Part shown: piece by piece, positions 33,400-42,451 of the stretch
Position numbering within the stretch: position 1 is the stretch's first letter
Layout: the number at the start of each line of letters is the position of its first letter
Assembly: GCF_018388425.1 (NCBI RefSeq)
Contig: NZ_CP074406.1
Span: 3,534,001 to 3,598,000, forward strand
Source: Nocardioides faecalis
Lineage (GTDB): Bacteria > Actinomycetota > Actinomycetes > Propionibacteriales > Nocardioidaceae
DNA: 64,000 nt
Direction: 5' to 3'
The notes under the pieces: model-generated
The model's database searches: none
The model's input: the letters and a program-made list of their open reading frames with translations, nothing else
Told to the model about the DNA's origin: nothing
Program-made: the position numbers and the translations under genes

Positions 33400-35885
33400 G
33401 GCGCGGCCTCCAGCGTGGGCAGCACCCCGAAGGCCCGCGGCGCCGGGCCGGAGGCGAGGTGCAGGTCGGCGACGGCCTCGGCGACGCGCTCCACCTGTGC
33501 CGTGACGTCGTCGAGGAAGGCGACCAGGCGGGGACGCTCGACACCGCCGATCGCGGCGAGTCCGGCGGCGTCGGTGCTGGTGACCTCGGCGACCAGGTCG
33601 GCCAGCAGCCGCTCCGGCCGGGTGGATCCGGTCGAGGCGGGTTGGGCGGCGAGGTGCTCGGCGGCCCGGTGCAGGTTGAACAGCAGCGATCGGGGGTTCT
33701 CCGGGTCCACCAGCAACAGGTCGAAGACCCCCGTCGGACGCACGTAGTCACGGTAGCGACGCCGGTGCGTCACCGAGCTCTCCGCGGCACTGAGCACCAC
33801 CCCGAGCACCTCACGGTCCACGTCGATGCCGCGCCGCTCGCCGGACAGCCGCAGCAGGTGGCACACCTGCAGCGCCCGCTCCAGGCTGCGGCCGAGGCCG
33901 ATCATGTGCCAGCCGGAGTCGCGGATCATGCTGTCCGTGACGCCGTGCAGCGCCAGCACGCCGGTGAGCATCCGACCGGCCGACTCGGCGACCTGGCGCG
34001 GGTGCAGCGAGCTCTCCAGCGCCACGGTCGCCCGCTCCACGACCCCCAGCGCCCGCCAGGCGTCCCCGGAGACCTGGTCGCGCACCGCGGACAGGGTGTC
34101 GCGCACCCGCTCCAGCGACTGCGCCGCCGAGCCGGGACGCTCCGCGTCCAGCAGCACCGAGCGCAGGTCGTCGCCCTCGTCCTCGTACACCCGGCCGGCG
34201 AGCCGGTGCACCGCGGACATCACCACACCGAGGCTTGTCCCGCCGTGGCTGCCCGGACCGGCGCGGTAGTCGGTGACCAGGACGTGCGCGGCCAGCACCA
34301 GGCGCAGCAGGTCCTCGGCGCGCTCGGCGTAGCGCCCGAACCAGAACATGTCCTCCAGCACCCGCGGCACCGTGGCAGGCAGGGTGCGCGCCGAGGTCAT
34401 CGGCAGCACCTCGGCCAGGCCCTGGTCCGGCTGCCCCGGCTCGGCCTTGAGCACCCACACGTCCTTGCTCCCCACCGAGCCGCCCACGGAGCCGCCCGCC
34501 GAGGAGCCGTCGCGGATGCTGCCCAGCCCGCCGAGCAGGGGCCGGTAGGCCGAGCCGTAGCGCAGCGTGAACGCGCGCAGGGTGACCGGTGCCGGCCGGG
34601 CGTCGCGGCCCTGCCACACCGGTGCCTGCGAGAGCTCCAGCGGTTCGTGGCCCACGTAGGCATGAGGACGGGCCAGCACCAGCATCCGCACCCGCTCCGC
34701 CGACGCGCCCACCACGGTGGGGTCGGAGCCGTCGATGGTGCGCACCACCAGCTCGTCGAGGTGGCCCAGCACGTGGTCCAGGCCCTCGGGGTCGCCGCAC
34801 CACCAGGTCGCCACCGACGGCAGCCGCAGCGACTCGCCGAGCAGGTGCTCGCAGGCCGCCGGCAGGTACGGCGCCAGGCCGGGGTTCTCCAGCACGCCGG
34901 CGCCGAGCCCGTTGACCACCCGGACCGTTCCACGTCGTACGGCCTCGGCGAGGCCGGGGACGCCGAGGCGGGAGTCGCCGCGCATCTCCAACGGGTCGCA
35001 GAACGCGGTGTCCACCCGGCGCAGGATGACGTCGACGCGCTCGAGGCGCTGCTGCGTCTTCATCAGCACCCGGCCGTCGCGCACCGTCAGGTCGCCGCCC
35101 TGGACGAGCGGGAAGCCCAGCTGCGCGGCGATCGTCGCCTGGTCGTAGTACGTCTCCGAGTGCAGGCCCGGGCTGAGCACCACCACCCGCGGGTCCGACA
35201 GGTCACCGTCGGCGGACTGCAGCAGCGCCGAGCGCAGCGCCCACAGGTACGGCGCCATCCGGTGCGCGTCGGCCTCGCGGTAGAGCTCGGGCACCACCCG
35301 GCTGAGCACCCGGCGGTTCTCCAGCGCATAACCCAGCCCCGAGGGCGCCTGCGTGCGGTCGCCGAGCACCCGCCACGCGCCGTCGGGACCGCGGCCGACG
35401 TCGGTGGCCGAGAGCACCAGCGGGCGCGGGTCGTTCGCGGAGCCGCGTGCCATCACCCGGGTGAAGCCGCGGTGCCCCAGCACGACGGCAGCCGGCACCA
35501 CGCCGGAGGCGAGCAGCGACTGCTCGCCGTACAGGTCGGCGAGCACGGCGTTGAGCAGCTCGGCGCGCTGGGCGAGCCCGACCTCGAGCTGCTGGGCGTC
35601 GGCGGCGTCGAGGACCAACGGGATCGGGTCCAGCTGCCAGGCGGAGGGTCGCTGGCCGGGGCGGGAGTAGGTGACGCCGTCGTCCTCGAGGAACCGCTCG
35701 ATCTCGGCGGTGATCCGGCGCATGTCCTCGGGGCCGATCCGGGTTGCGACCTCGACCAGCCGCTTCCACGGCGCCCGCAGCGAGCCGTCGGGACCGACCA
35801 TCTCGTCGTGCCGCTGCCCCGCCCCGGTCTCGGCGGAGAGGGTCGGCTGGCCGACGGAGGCGGCGTAGTCGTGCAGCAGGGTCAC
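33396..35885 (-). CDS. Circularly permuted ATP-grasp protein fused to alpha-E domain
   Basis: 829 residues combining a circularly permuted ATP-grasp ligase (DUF404/DUF407 region, about 1-480) with a C-terminal alpha-E domain (DUF403, about 510-829, starting LEDMFWFGRYAERAEDLLRLV). Visible ligase segments are DGVTYSRPGQRPSAWQLDPIPLVLDAADAQQLEVGLAQRAELLNAVLADLYG, VLSPGLHSETYYDQATIAAQLGFPLVQGGDLTVRDGRVLMKTQQRLERVDVILRRVD and VVNGLGAGVLENPGLAPYLP. A Gly/Ser linker (DGSSAGGSVGGSVGSK) separates the two. In many bacteria these are two genes. ATP-grasp of this type is predicted to form amide bonds; the acceptor is unknown. The GTG at 35885 overlaps the DUF2126 stop (GTGA). Confidence 0.88.
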   Translation of the reverse strand: MTLLHDYAASVGQPTLSAETGAGQRHDEMVGPDGSLRAPWKRLVEVATRIGPEDMRRITAEIERFLEDDGVTYSRPGQRPSAWQLDPIPLVLDAADAQQLEVGLAQRAELLNAVLADLYGEQSLLASGVVPAAVVLGHRGFTRVMARGSANDPRPLVLSATDVGRGPDGAWRVLGDRTQAPSGLGYALENRRVLSRVVPELYREADAHRMAPYLWALRSALLQSADGDLSDPRVVVLSPGLHSETYYDQATIAAQLGFPLVQGGDLTVRDGRVLMKTQQRLERVDVILRRVDTAFCDPLEMRGDSRLGVPGLAEAVRRGTVRVVNGLGAGVLENPGLAPYLPAACEHLLGESLRLPSVATWWCGDPEGLDHVLGHLDELVVRTIDGSDPTVVGASAERVRMLVLARPHAYVGHEPLELSQAPVWQGRDARPAPVTLRAFTLRYGSAYRPLLGGLGSIRDGSSAGGSVGGSVGSKDVWVLKAEPGQPDQGLAEVLPMTSARTLPATVPRVLEDMFWFGRYAERAEDLLRLVLAAHVLVTDYRAGPGSHGGTSLGVVMSAVHRLAGRVYEDEGDDLRSVLLDAERPGSAAQSLERVRDTLSAVRDQVSGDAWRALGVVERATVALESSLHPRQVAESAGRMLTGVLALHGVTDSMIRDSGWHMIGLGRSLERALQVCHLLRLSGERRGIDVDREVLGVVLSAAESSVTHRRRYRDYVRPTGVFDLLLVDPENPRSLLFNLHRAAEHLAAQPASTGSTRPERLLADLVAEVTSTDAAGLAAIGGVERPRLVAFLDDVTAQVERVAEAVADLHLASGPAPRAFGVLPTLEAAP

Positions 35886-38800
35886 GGAGCGCTCCGCGGC
35901 CCCACCCTGCGCAGGTCGAGGGTGTGGGGGTACTCGGCGGAGGCGACCTCGCGGGCCCGACGGCGCAGGACCGCCACGTCGACCCGGCCGGCGGTGTGCC
36001 GGCCCGGCTCGAAGCGGGCAGCCCGTCGGGCCTCGGCCTCCGAGGCGTTGACCGGCGGGCTGTCGTAGCTGCGCCCGCCCGGGTGCACCACGTGGTAGGT
36101 CGCCCCGCCCAGGCTCACCCCGGCGTCGAGGTCGACCACGTCGAAGGTCAGCGGGGAGTGCACCTCGATGGAGGGGTGCAGCGCCGACCACGGCTGCCAG
36201 GCCTTGTAGCGCACGCCGCCGTACCGGGCCACGCCGTCGGCGGGCGCGGTGGCGGTCGGGACGGGCGTCAGGGGCACGGGCACACCCTGGCACGTCACCA
36301 GGTGGCGTGCGGGGTCGAGGCCCGTGACGGAGACCTGGATCCGCTCGACGGAGGAGTCGACGTAGCGCGCGGTCCCCGAGCCGGTGGCCTCCTCGCCGAG
36401 GACGTGCCACGGCTCCACGCCCTGGCGCAGCTCGAGCCGCAGCGGGGTCCCGTCGACGGTGGCCGCCGGCAGGTCGACCGAGCCGATCCGGGGGAAGCGG
36501 AACTCGGCGAACGGCGCCAGCCACGCCTCCTCGAAGCCGATGCCGGCGTCGACCAGGTCCGCCACCACCTCCCCGATGTCGGCGAGCGCGCCGGCGGGCA
36601 GCAGGAAGTCCTCGTGCAGCCGGGTGCCCCAGCGCACCAGCGGCGCCGTCGACGGGTCGATCGGTCGCTCCCAGAACATCGCGACCAGGCTGCGCACCAG
36701 CAGTGCCTGCACCAGGGCCATCTGCGGGTGCGGGGGCATCTCGAAGCCGCGCAGCTCCAGCAGCCCGAGCCGCCCGCGCGCGGAGTCGGGGCTGTAGAGC
36801 TTGTCGATGCAGAACTCCGCGCGGTGGGTGTTTCCGGTCAGGTCGGTGAGCAGGTGCCGCAGCGCCCGGTCCACCAGCCAGGGCCGCGGCTCGCCCACTG
36901 CCTCGGCTCCCTCGGCTCCCTCGGCTCCCTCGCCTCCTTCGGCGCGGGCGGCCGCGGCGACCAGCCGGGCGACCTCGGCGCAGGCGATCTCCATCTCGTA
37001 GACCGCCTCGGGTCGGCCCTCGTCGAACCGCGGCGCCTGGCTGGTCGGGCCGATGAACCGGCCGGAGAACAGGTAGGACAGCGAGGGGTGGCGCTGCCAG
37101 TAGGTGAGCAGGCTGACCAACAGGTCGGGGCGGCGCAGCAGCGGGCTGTCCGCCGGCTGGCGCCCACCCAGGGTGAGGTGGTTGCCGCCGCCGGTGCCGG
37201 TGTGCAGCCCGTCGTGGTCGAACTTCTCGGTGGTCAGGCCCGCGTGCCGGGCCTCGGAGTAGAGCGTGGTGGTCAGCTCGCGCAGCTCCGCCCAGCTGCG
37301 GGTGGGCTGCACGTTGACCTCGACGACGCCGGGGTCGGGGGTGACCGAGAGCTGCACCAGACGCGGGTCGGGCGGCGGCGGGTAGCCCTCGAGCACGACC
37401 GGCATGCCCAGCCCGGCGGCCGCGGCCTCCACCACGTGCAGCACGTCGACGTAGTCCTCCAGCCGGGTGGTCGGCGGCAGGAACACGTGGACGTGCTCGG
37501 TGCCCCGGTCGGGGTCGGCGGGGTCGGCGGGATCGGCGGCGTCGGCGGGGTCGGCGGCGTCGGCGGGGTCGGCGACCGGCATGTCGGCAGCGCGCACCTC
37601 GAAGGCGAGCGCGGTCCGCTCCGCCTCCTCGGGGTCGGCGAGCGTCACGCCGGGCACGCCGGGCACCAGGGGCTCGCCGGCATGCAGGTACGACGGCTCG
37701 CCCGGCTCCTCCGGCGGTGTCCAGGCGATCGCGTCCAGCGGCAGCCGGAGCCCGACCGCGCTGGTGCCCGGGGTGAGCACCACCCGGCCGCGGCGCAGGC
37801 GCCACACCGGGCTGGTCCAGCCCGGCTCGCCGGTGGTCAGCGGCAGCACCCAGCCGGTCGGCGTGGTGACGTCGGCGTCCAGCCGCTCCACGAGCGCCAG
37901 GGCGTCGTCGTCCAGCACCGTGAGGTCGGCGGTGGGCGGGGTGCCCGAGGGACGTCGTACGTGGTCGGCGAGGGCGGCGAACGGGTCCTCGAAGGCCGGC
38001 CGCAGCTGCTCGTCGGGCAGGCCGAGCAGGCGGGTGACCTCGCGACCGAGGGCCTGTGCCGGGTCGGTGCCGGCGGGGTCGCTGGCGGTGCCGGTGCCGG
38101 TAGCCGGGGCGGAGTCGGTGGCGGACCACGGGTCGGCCAGCAGTGCCGGGTCGGACCACAGCGGGGTGCCGTCGGCCAGCCACTGCAGGGAGATCGACCA
38201 GCGCGGCAGCGGCTCGCCGGGGTACCACTTGCCCTGGCCGCGGTGCACCACCCCGCCCTTGGCGTAGAGATCGCGGAGCCGCTCGGCCAGCGCACCGGCC
38301 AGCCGCCGCTTCTCCGGCCCGTCCGCGTCGGTGTTCCACTCCGGGGTGGAGGCGTCGTGCAGCGAGACGAACGTGGGCTCGCCGCCCATCGTGAGCCGCA
38401 CGTCGCCCTCGACCAGCCGCTGGTCCACCGCGGCGCCGAGCGCGTCGATCCGCTCCCACTGCGCCGGCGTGTAGGGCGCGGTGACCCGCGGGTCCTCGTG
38501 CACCCGGGTGACGGTGTTGGAGAAGCCGAAGGTGACCTCGGTGGGCTCGGTCGCGCCCTCGATCGGCGCGGCGGAGCTGGGGTGCGGCGTCGCCGACAGC
38601 GGGATGTGGCCCTCGCCGGCGAAGAGCGCGCTCGTGGGGTCCATGCCGACCCAGCCGGCGCCGGGCAGGAACACCTCGGCCCAGGCGTGCAGGTCGGTGA
38701 AGTCGGTGTCCGGACCCGTGGGGCCGTCCAGGCCCTCGGTCGCATAGGCGTCCGGGGCGAGCTGCACCAGGTAGCCGGAGACGAACCGCGCGGCCAACCC

Positions 38801-39391
38801 GTACCGGCGCAGCAGCGCGACCAACAACCACGCCGAGTCCCGACACGAGCCCACGGCCAGCTCGAGGGTCTCATCCGGCGTCTGCACACCGGGCTCCATC
38901 CGCACCGAGTACGCCACCGCCTCGTGCACCGCGGTGTTGAGGTCGGCGAGGAACTGCACGGTCGGCACACCGTCGGCGGGCAGCGGGGGCAGCCTGCGCC
39001 GCCACTCCTCGACGGCCTCGGCGTCGGTGACCGGGCGCAGGTACGGCGCCAGGTCGGCGGCCAGGTCGGGGTCGTAGGAGAACGGGAACCGCTCGGCATG
39101 CTCCTCGATGAAGAAGTCGAACGGGTTGATCACCATCAGGTCGGCCACCAGCCCGACGGTGATCTCGAGCCGGTCGACCTTCTCGGGGAACACCAGCCGG
39201 GCCATCCAGTTGCCGAACGGGTCCTGCTGCCAGTTCACGAAGTGCCCGGCGGGCTCGACGTGCAGCGAGTACGCCTCGATCGGCGTGCGGCAGTGCGGGG
39301 CGGGGCGCAGGCGCACCACGTGCGGCGCCACGGACACCGGGCGCTCGAAGGCGTACGTCGTACGGTGTTCCAGCGCGACCTTGATCGACAT
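35882..39391 (-). CDS. Transglutaminase-like plus DUF2126 protein
   Basis: 1169 residues. The first 300 form a transglutaminase-like domain (MSIKVALEHRTTYAF; Cys in AVGSCRDSAWLLVALLRRYGLAARFVSGY; His in FTDLHAWAEVFLPGAGWVGMDPTS). The rest is DUF2126, beginning VEGDVRLTMGGEPTFVSLHDASTPEWNTDADGPEKRRLAGALAERLRDLYAKGGVVHRGQGKWYPGEPLPRWS and containing HTGTGGGNHLTLGG and FSGRFIGPTSQAPRFDEG, thought to be a ligase with a glutamine-synthetase-like fold. Short low-complexity inserts ([10 protein letters not shown], about 820; DPADAADPAD, about 610) are lineage-specific. It heads the operon; downstream genes overlap by four bases. Predicted role: ATP-dependent peptide or amide bond formation in an unknown metabolite or protein modification. 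Confidence 0.88.
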   Translation of the reverse strand: MSIKVALEHRTTYAFERPVSVAPHVVRLRPAPHCRTPIEAYSLHVEPAGHFVNWQQDPFGNWMARLVFPEKVDRLEITVGLVADLMVINPFDFFIEEHAERFPFSYDPDLAADLAPYLRPVTDAEAVEEWRRRLPPLPADGVPTVQFLADLNTAVHEAVAYSVRMEPGVQTPDETLELAVGSCRDSAWLLVALLRRYGLAARFVSGYLVQLAPDAYATEGLDGPTGPDTDFTDLHAWAEVFLPGAGWVGMDPTSALFAGEGHIPLSATPHPSSAAPIEGATEPTEVTFGFSNTVTRVHEDPRVTAPYTPAQWERIDALGAAVDQRLVEGDVRLTMGGEPTFVSLHDASTPEWNTDADGPEKRRLAGALAERLRDLYAKGGVVHRGQGKWYPGEPLPRWSISLQWLADGTPLWSDPALLADPWSATDSAPATGTGTASDPAGTDPAQALGREVTRLLGLPDEQLRPAFEDPFAALADHVRRPSGTPPTADLTVLDDDALALVERLDADVTTPTGWVLPLTTGEPGWTSPVWRLRRGRVVLTPGTSAVGLRLPLDAIAWTPPEEPGEPSYLHAGEPLVPGVPGVTLADPEEAERTALAFEVRAADMPVADPADAADPADAADPADPADPDRGTEHVHVFLPPTTRLEDYVDVLHVVEAAAAGLGMPVVLEGYPPPPDPRLVQLSVTPDPGVVEVNVQPTRSWAELRELTTTLYSEARHAGLTTEKFDHDGLHTGTGGGNHLTLGGRQPADSPLLRRPDLLVSLLTYWQRHPSLSYLFSGRFIGPTSQAPRFDEGRPEAVYEMEIACAEVARLVAAAARAEGGEGAEGAEGAEAVGEPRPWLVDRALRHLLTDLTGNTHRAEFCIDKLYSPDSARGRLGLLELRGFEMPPHPQMALVQALLVRSLVAMFWERPIDPSTAPLVRWGTRLHEDFLLPAGALADIGEVVADLVDAGIGFEEAWLAPFAEFRFPRIGSVDLPAATVDGTPLRLELRQGVEPWHVLGEEATGSGTARYVDSSVERIQVSVTGLDPARHLVTCQGVPVPLTPVPTATAPADGVARYGGVRYKAWQPWSALHPSIEVHSPLTFDVVDLDAGVSLGGATYHVVHPGGRSYDSPPVNASEAEARRAARFEPGRHTAGRVDVAVLRRRAREVASAEYPHTLDLRRVGPRSAP

Positions 39392-39492
39392 GGAGGTCAG
39401 CCTAGGCAGGCCCGCGGAGGCGCGGGTTTCACCCAGGTGACACCCGCCACCCCCGGCGCCGGCGAGCGGGCCGACCGAGGATGATCGTCGCC

Positions 39493-40290
39493 ATGACCGA
39501 CGTGTCCCAGTACGGCCCGTGGGCCGTCATCGCCGGCGGCTCCGAGGGCGTGGGCGCCGAGCTCGCCCACCAGCTCGCCGGGGACGGCTTCCACCTCGTC
39601 CTCGTCGCCCGCAAGCCCGGCCCGCTCGAGGCGACCGCCGAGGCCGCCCGGGCGCTCGGCGTGCAGGTGCGCACCGTCGCCGCCGACCTGACCGACCCGG
39701 CCGCGATCGAGGCGATCACCGACGCCACCGCCGACGTGGAGGTCGGGCTGCTGATCTACAACGCCGGCGCGAACAGCCACGGGCGCCCGTTCACCGACGG
39801 CGACCTGGCCGGGTTCCGCGGCGTCATCGACCTCAACATCACCGCGATGCTCGCCCTGACCCACCACTACGCCCGACCCATGAAGGAGCGCCGCCGCGGC
39901 GGCATCCTGCTCGTCGGCTCGCTGGCCGGCTACGTCGGCACGTCCACCGAGGCCGTCTACGGCGGGGCCAAGGCCTTCGGCCGGATCTTCGCCGAGGGCC
40001 TGTGGGCGGAGCTGCGTGACCACGGGGTGCACGTGCTCGAGCTCGTGCTGGGCGTCACCCGGACCCCGGCGATGGAGCGCGCGGGCTTGCGCTTCGACGT
40101 GCCCGGCCTGCACGTCTCCGAGCCCGCCGACGTCGCCCGGGAGGGTCTGGCCGCGCTGGCCGCGGGCCCGGTGCACGTCATCAGCGGCAACGAGGCGCTC
40201 GTCGAACGCCGGACGACCAGCGACCGCGCCCGGCTCGTGGCCGGCACCGAGAAGGTCATGCGGATGCTCGTGCCGGACCACCGCGGCTGA
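39493..40290 (+). CDS. Short-chain dehydrogenase/reductase
   Basis: NAD(P)-dependent oxidoreductase of the classical SDR type, 265 residues from ATG 39493 (or 269 from ATG 39481). The cofactor motif is AVIAGGSEGVGAELAHQL, followed by LLIYNAGANSHG, the catalytic Ser in LVGSLAGYVG and Tyr-Lys in EAVYGGAKAFGRIF. The GAGG at 39477-39480 sits directly before 39481 and 12 bases before 39493, so the start is uncertain. It diverges from the ligase operon and stands before the holin-like gene. The substrate is not evident; the C-terminal half resembles the fatty-acyl/sterol-type SDRs of actinobacteria. Confidence 0.88.
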   Translation: MTDVSQYGPWAVIAGGSEGVGAELAHQLAGDGFHLVLVARKPGPLEATAEAARALGVQVRTVAADLTDPAAIEAITDATADVEVGLLIYNAGANSHGRPFTDGDLAGFRGVIDLNITAMLALTHHYARPMKERRRGGILLVGSLAGYVGTSTEAVYGGAKAFGRIFAEGLWAELRDHGVHVLELVLGVTRTPAMERAGLRFDVPGLHVSEPADVAREGLAALAAGPVHVISGNEALVERRTTSDRARLVAGTEKVMRMLVPDHRG

Positions 40291-40336
40291 CCCCGGCGCG
40301 ACCGGCAGGCGCTTCCGCGCGCTCTAAGGTGAGGCC

Positions 40337-40729
40337 ATGCTGAGATTCCTCGTCCGCTGGGCGATCACCGCCGCCTCCATCGCCGTGGCCGCGCAGCTGC
40401 TGAACGGCATCAGCTTCAGCGGCGCCACCGAGGGTCGCGCCGAGATCGAGGACAAGATCGTCCCGCTGCTGCTGGTGGCGCTGATCCTGGGGATCGTCAC
40501 CTCGTTCGTGAAGCCGCTGGTGACGCTGCTGTCGTTGCCGTTCGTGCTGGTGACGCTCGGGCTGTTCCTGTTGGTGATCAACGCGGCGATGCTCAAGCTC
40601 ACCGCCTGGCTGGCCGGCCTGCTCGACCTGGGCTTCACCGTCGAGGGCTTCTGGCCGGCGGTCGGCGGCGCGGTGATCATCAGCATCACCACGTGGTTGC
40701 TGGACGCGCTCGTGGGCACGGAGGACTGA
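40337..40729 (+). CDS. Phage-holin-family-type membrane protein (PF04020)
   Basis: 130 residues with about four membrane segments: MLRFLVRWAITAASIAVAAQLLNGISF at the start, KIVPLLLVALILGIVTSFVKPLVTLLSLPFVLVTLGLFLLVINAAMLKLTAW in the middle and AVGGAVIISITTWLLDALV at the end. FVKPLVTLLSLPFVLVTLGLF is the hallmark of the YvlD/holin-like family, which is usually chromosomal and not a lysis protein. The stop codon ends immediately before the phosphatase GTG start, so the two are probably cotranscribed. Confidence 0.87.
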   Translation: MLRFLVRWAITAASIAVAAQLLNGISFSGATEGRAEIEDKIVPLLLVALILGIVTSFVKPLVTLLSLPFVLVTLGLFLLVINAAMLKLTAWLAGLLDLGFTVEGFWPAVGGAVIISITTWLLDALVGTED

Positions 40730-41236
40730 GTGCCCGCCGTACCCGCCCCCCGCTCCCCCCAGCGCTACCGCGTGGCGCTGGTCTGCCTCGGCAACATCTG
40801 CCGCTCCCCGATGGCCGACGTCGTACTGGAGGCCAAGGTCGCCGAGGCGGGCCTGGCCGATGCGGTCGAGGTCGTCAGCGCCGGCACCGGCGACTGGCAC
40901 ATCGGTGCGCCGATGGACCGCCGGGCCGCCGCCCTGCTCCGCAGCGAGGGGTACGACGCCAGCCGGCACCGAGCGCAGCAGGTCGCCGCGTCCTGGCTGG
41001 CCGAGCACGACCTGGTGCTGGCCATGGACGCCGCGAACCTGGCCGACCTGCGCACCCTCGGCGACACGGACCCCGAGCGCGTGCGGCTGTTCGGCGACTT
41101 CGACCCGGTGCAGCCGGGCAGCGAGGTGCCCGACCCCTACTTCGGCGGGGACGACGGGTTCGTCTCGGTGCTGGCGCAGGTGGAGCGCACCGCCGACGTG
41201 CTCGTGGCAAGCATCGCCAGCGCGCTCGGCCGCTGA
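40730..41236 (+). CDS. Low-molecular-weight protein-tyrosine phosphatase
   Basis: 168 residues. The phosphate loop VALVCLGNICRSPMADVVLEAK carries the CX5R catalytic Cys and Arg, and the general acid lies in EVPDPYFGGDDGF (DPYF). It is the PtpA-like class of actinobacteria and would dephosphorylate phosphotyrosine proteins; no tyrosine kinase is nearby, but a Ser/Thr kinase is encoded 17 kb away. GTG at 40730 follows the holin-family stop without spacing. Confidence 0.93.
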   Translation: MPAVPAPRSPQRYRVALVCLGNICRSPMADVVLEAKVAEAGLADAVEVVSAGTGDWHIGAPMDRRAAALLRSEGYDASRHRAQQVAASWLAEHDLVLAMDAANLADLRTLGDTDPERVRLFGDFDPVQPGSEVPDPYFGGDDGFVSVLAQVERTADVLVASIASALGR

Positions 41237-41276
41237 GCCGACACCTCTCCCTCAGCCCGATCGGCCTCGGCCAGGT

Positions 41277-41296
41277 CCGTCCGCTCGACCGGACGG
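41277..41296 (+). terminator. Possible hairpin terminator after the phosphatase gene
   Basis: CCGTCCG-CTCGAC-CGGACGG forms a perfect 7-bp stem with a 6-base loop, 41 bp past the phosphatase stop codon. It is short and lacks a T tract, so it is only a moderate candidate. Confidence 0.4.
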
Positions 41297-41335
41297 GGAA
41301 TGGTGCTACTCGCGGGTCACCCCTAGGTTCGGTTC

Positions 41336-41351
41336 ACTAGGACGTCCAAGT
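41336..41351. promoter_or_regulatory. GGACGTCC operator upstream of the 3-hydroxyacyl-CoA dehydrogenase gene
   Basis: ACTAGGACGTCCAAGT is a near-perfect inverted repeat with one mismatched pair, ending 47 bp before the ATG at 41399. Its core GGACGTCC and flanks match the palindromes at 44211-44226 and 44232-44251 between the MarR gene and icmF, so the same MarR-family repressor may bind all three. Confidence 0.6.
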
Positions 41352-41398
41352 AATTTTGGTACGGCGCCATGCGGGTGCCGGGGAGCGAGGGAGACACG

Positions 41399-42253
41399 AT
41401 GACGGACATCGAGCGGGTCGGCGTGGTCGGAGGCGGCCTGATGGGGTCGGGCATCGCGGAGGTCAGCGCCCGGGCCGGCAAGGACGTCATCGTCGTCGAG
41501 TCCTCGGCCGCCGCCGTGGAGGCTGCCCGCGGGCGCCTGGAGAGCTCGCTGAAGCGCGCCGAGAGCCGCGGCAAGATCGACTCCGCGCAGGCCGTGCTGG
41601 AGCGCATCCGCGTCGTCGACGACATCGAGCAGCTCGCCGACCGCGACATCGTCATCGAGGCGATCGTCGAGGACGAGAAGGCCAAGACGGAGCTGTTCCG
41701 CCGCCTCGACGAGGTCGTCACCAGCCCGGAGGCGATCCTCGCCTCGAACACCTCCTCCATCCCGATCATGAAGCTGGCCGTCGCCACCAAGCGACCCAGC
41801 CACGTGCTCGGCGTGCACTTCTTCAACCCGGTGCCGGTGCTCAAGCTCGTCGAGCTCGTGCCGTCGCTGATGACCGACGACGCCACCACCGAGCGCGCCC
41901 GCGCGTTCGTGCAGGACGACCTCGGCAAGAACGCGATCGACTGCCAGGACCGCGCCGGCTTCGTCGTCAACGCCCTGCTGATCCCGTTCATCCTCTCCGC
42001 GATCCGGATGTTCGAGTCCGGCTTCGCCTCGGCCGAGGACATCGACTCCGGCCTCGTGCTCGGCGCCGCCCACCCGCAGGGCCCGCTCGCGCTGGCCGAC
42101 CTGATCGGCCTGGACACCACCAAGGCCGTCGCCGAGTCGCTCTACGAGGAGTTCAAGGAGCCGCTGTACGCCGCTCCGCCGCTCCTGCAGCGCATGGTCG
42201 AGGCCGGCCTCCTCGGCCGCAAGACCGGCCGGGGCTTCTACACCTACTCCTGA
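41399..42253 (+). CDS. 3-hydroxyacyl-CoA (3-hydroxybutyryl-CoA) dehydrogenase
   Basis: NAD-dependent dehydrogenase of 284 residues interconverting 3-hydroxyacyl-CoA and 3-oxoacyl-CoA. The Rossmann motif is VGVVGGGLMGSGIAEVSARAG, the catalytic region ASNTSSIPIMKLA and VLGVHFFNPVPVLKLVELV (His with downstream Glu), and the C-terminal dimer domain includes DRAGFVVNALLIPFILSAIRMFESG. This is the FadB2/Hbd group, active on short chains. ATG at 41399 is preceded by GGGAGCGAGGGAG. The shared operator with icmF suggests that both act in short-chain acyl-CoA (butyryl/isobutyryl) metabolism. Confidence 0.92.
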   Translation: MTDIERVGVVGGGLMGSGIAEVSARAGKDVIVVESSAAAVEAARGRLESSLKRAESRGKIDSAQAVLERIRVVDDIEQLADRDIVIEAIVEDEKAKTELFRRLDEVVTSPEAILASNTSSIPIMKLAVATKRPSHVLGVHFFNPVPVLKLVELVPSLMTDDATTERARAFVQDDLGKNAIDCQDRAGFVVNALLIPFILSAIRMFESGFASAEDIDSGLVLGAAHPQGPLALADLIGLDTTKAVAESLYEEFKEPLYAAPPLLQRMVEAGLLGRKTGRGFYTYS

Positions 42254-42292
42254 CCCCCTCCCCCGGGCTCTCGTTCGGCGCCCGTCCGCTGG

Positions 42293-42355
42293 GGTAGTCC
42301 CTGACGAAAAGCACCGTTCCGGAGTCCGGGACGGTGCTTTTCGTCAGGGACTACC
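42293..42355. repeat. Large hairpin repeat, left of the DUF559 gene
   Basis: Perfect 25-bp arms (GGTAGTCCCTGACGAAAAG... and its complement) at 42293-42317 and 42331-42355 around a 13-base loop. The arm core TAGTCCCTGACGAAAAG with CACC recurs in the hairpin at 43530-43596. In RNA it would be a very stable stem and could stop transcription from the dehydrogenase gene, but its recurrence suggests a repeat element. Confidence 0.93.
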
Positions 42356-42451
42356 GGGATGTGCCAGCAGGAACCCCCGCGTTGGGGACGAGGTAAGTCC
42401 CTCCACAGGTCCCGCCCGGCCCGGCCCGGCCCGTCGTACGACGGCTGCAGC

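Noticed and set aside
35886..38846. Upstream extension of the ATP-grasp frame to about 1800 codons
   Set aside because: The extension runs antiphase through the DUF2126 gene; the GTG at 35885 gives the usual family N-terminus and a four-base overlap with DUF2126.
40337..40729. Prophage holin
   Set aside because: The family name is historical; the gene sits in a chromosomal operon with a tyrosine phosphatase and there are no other phage genes.
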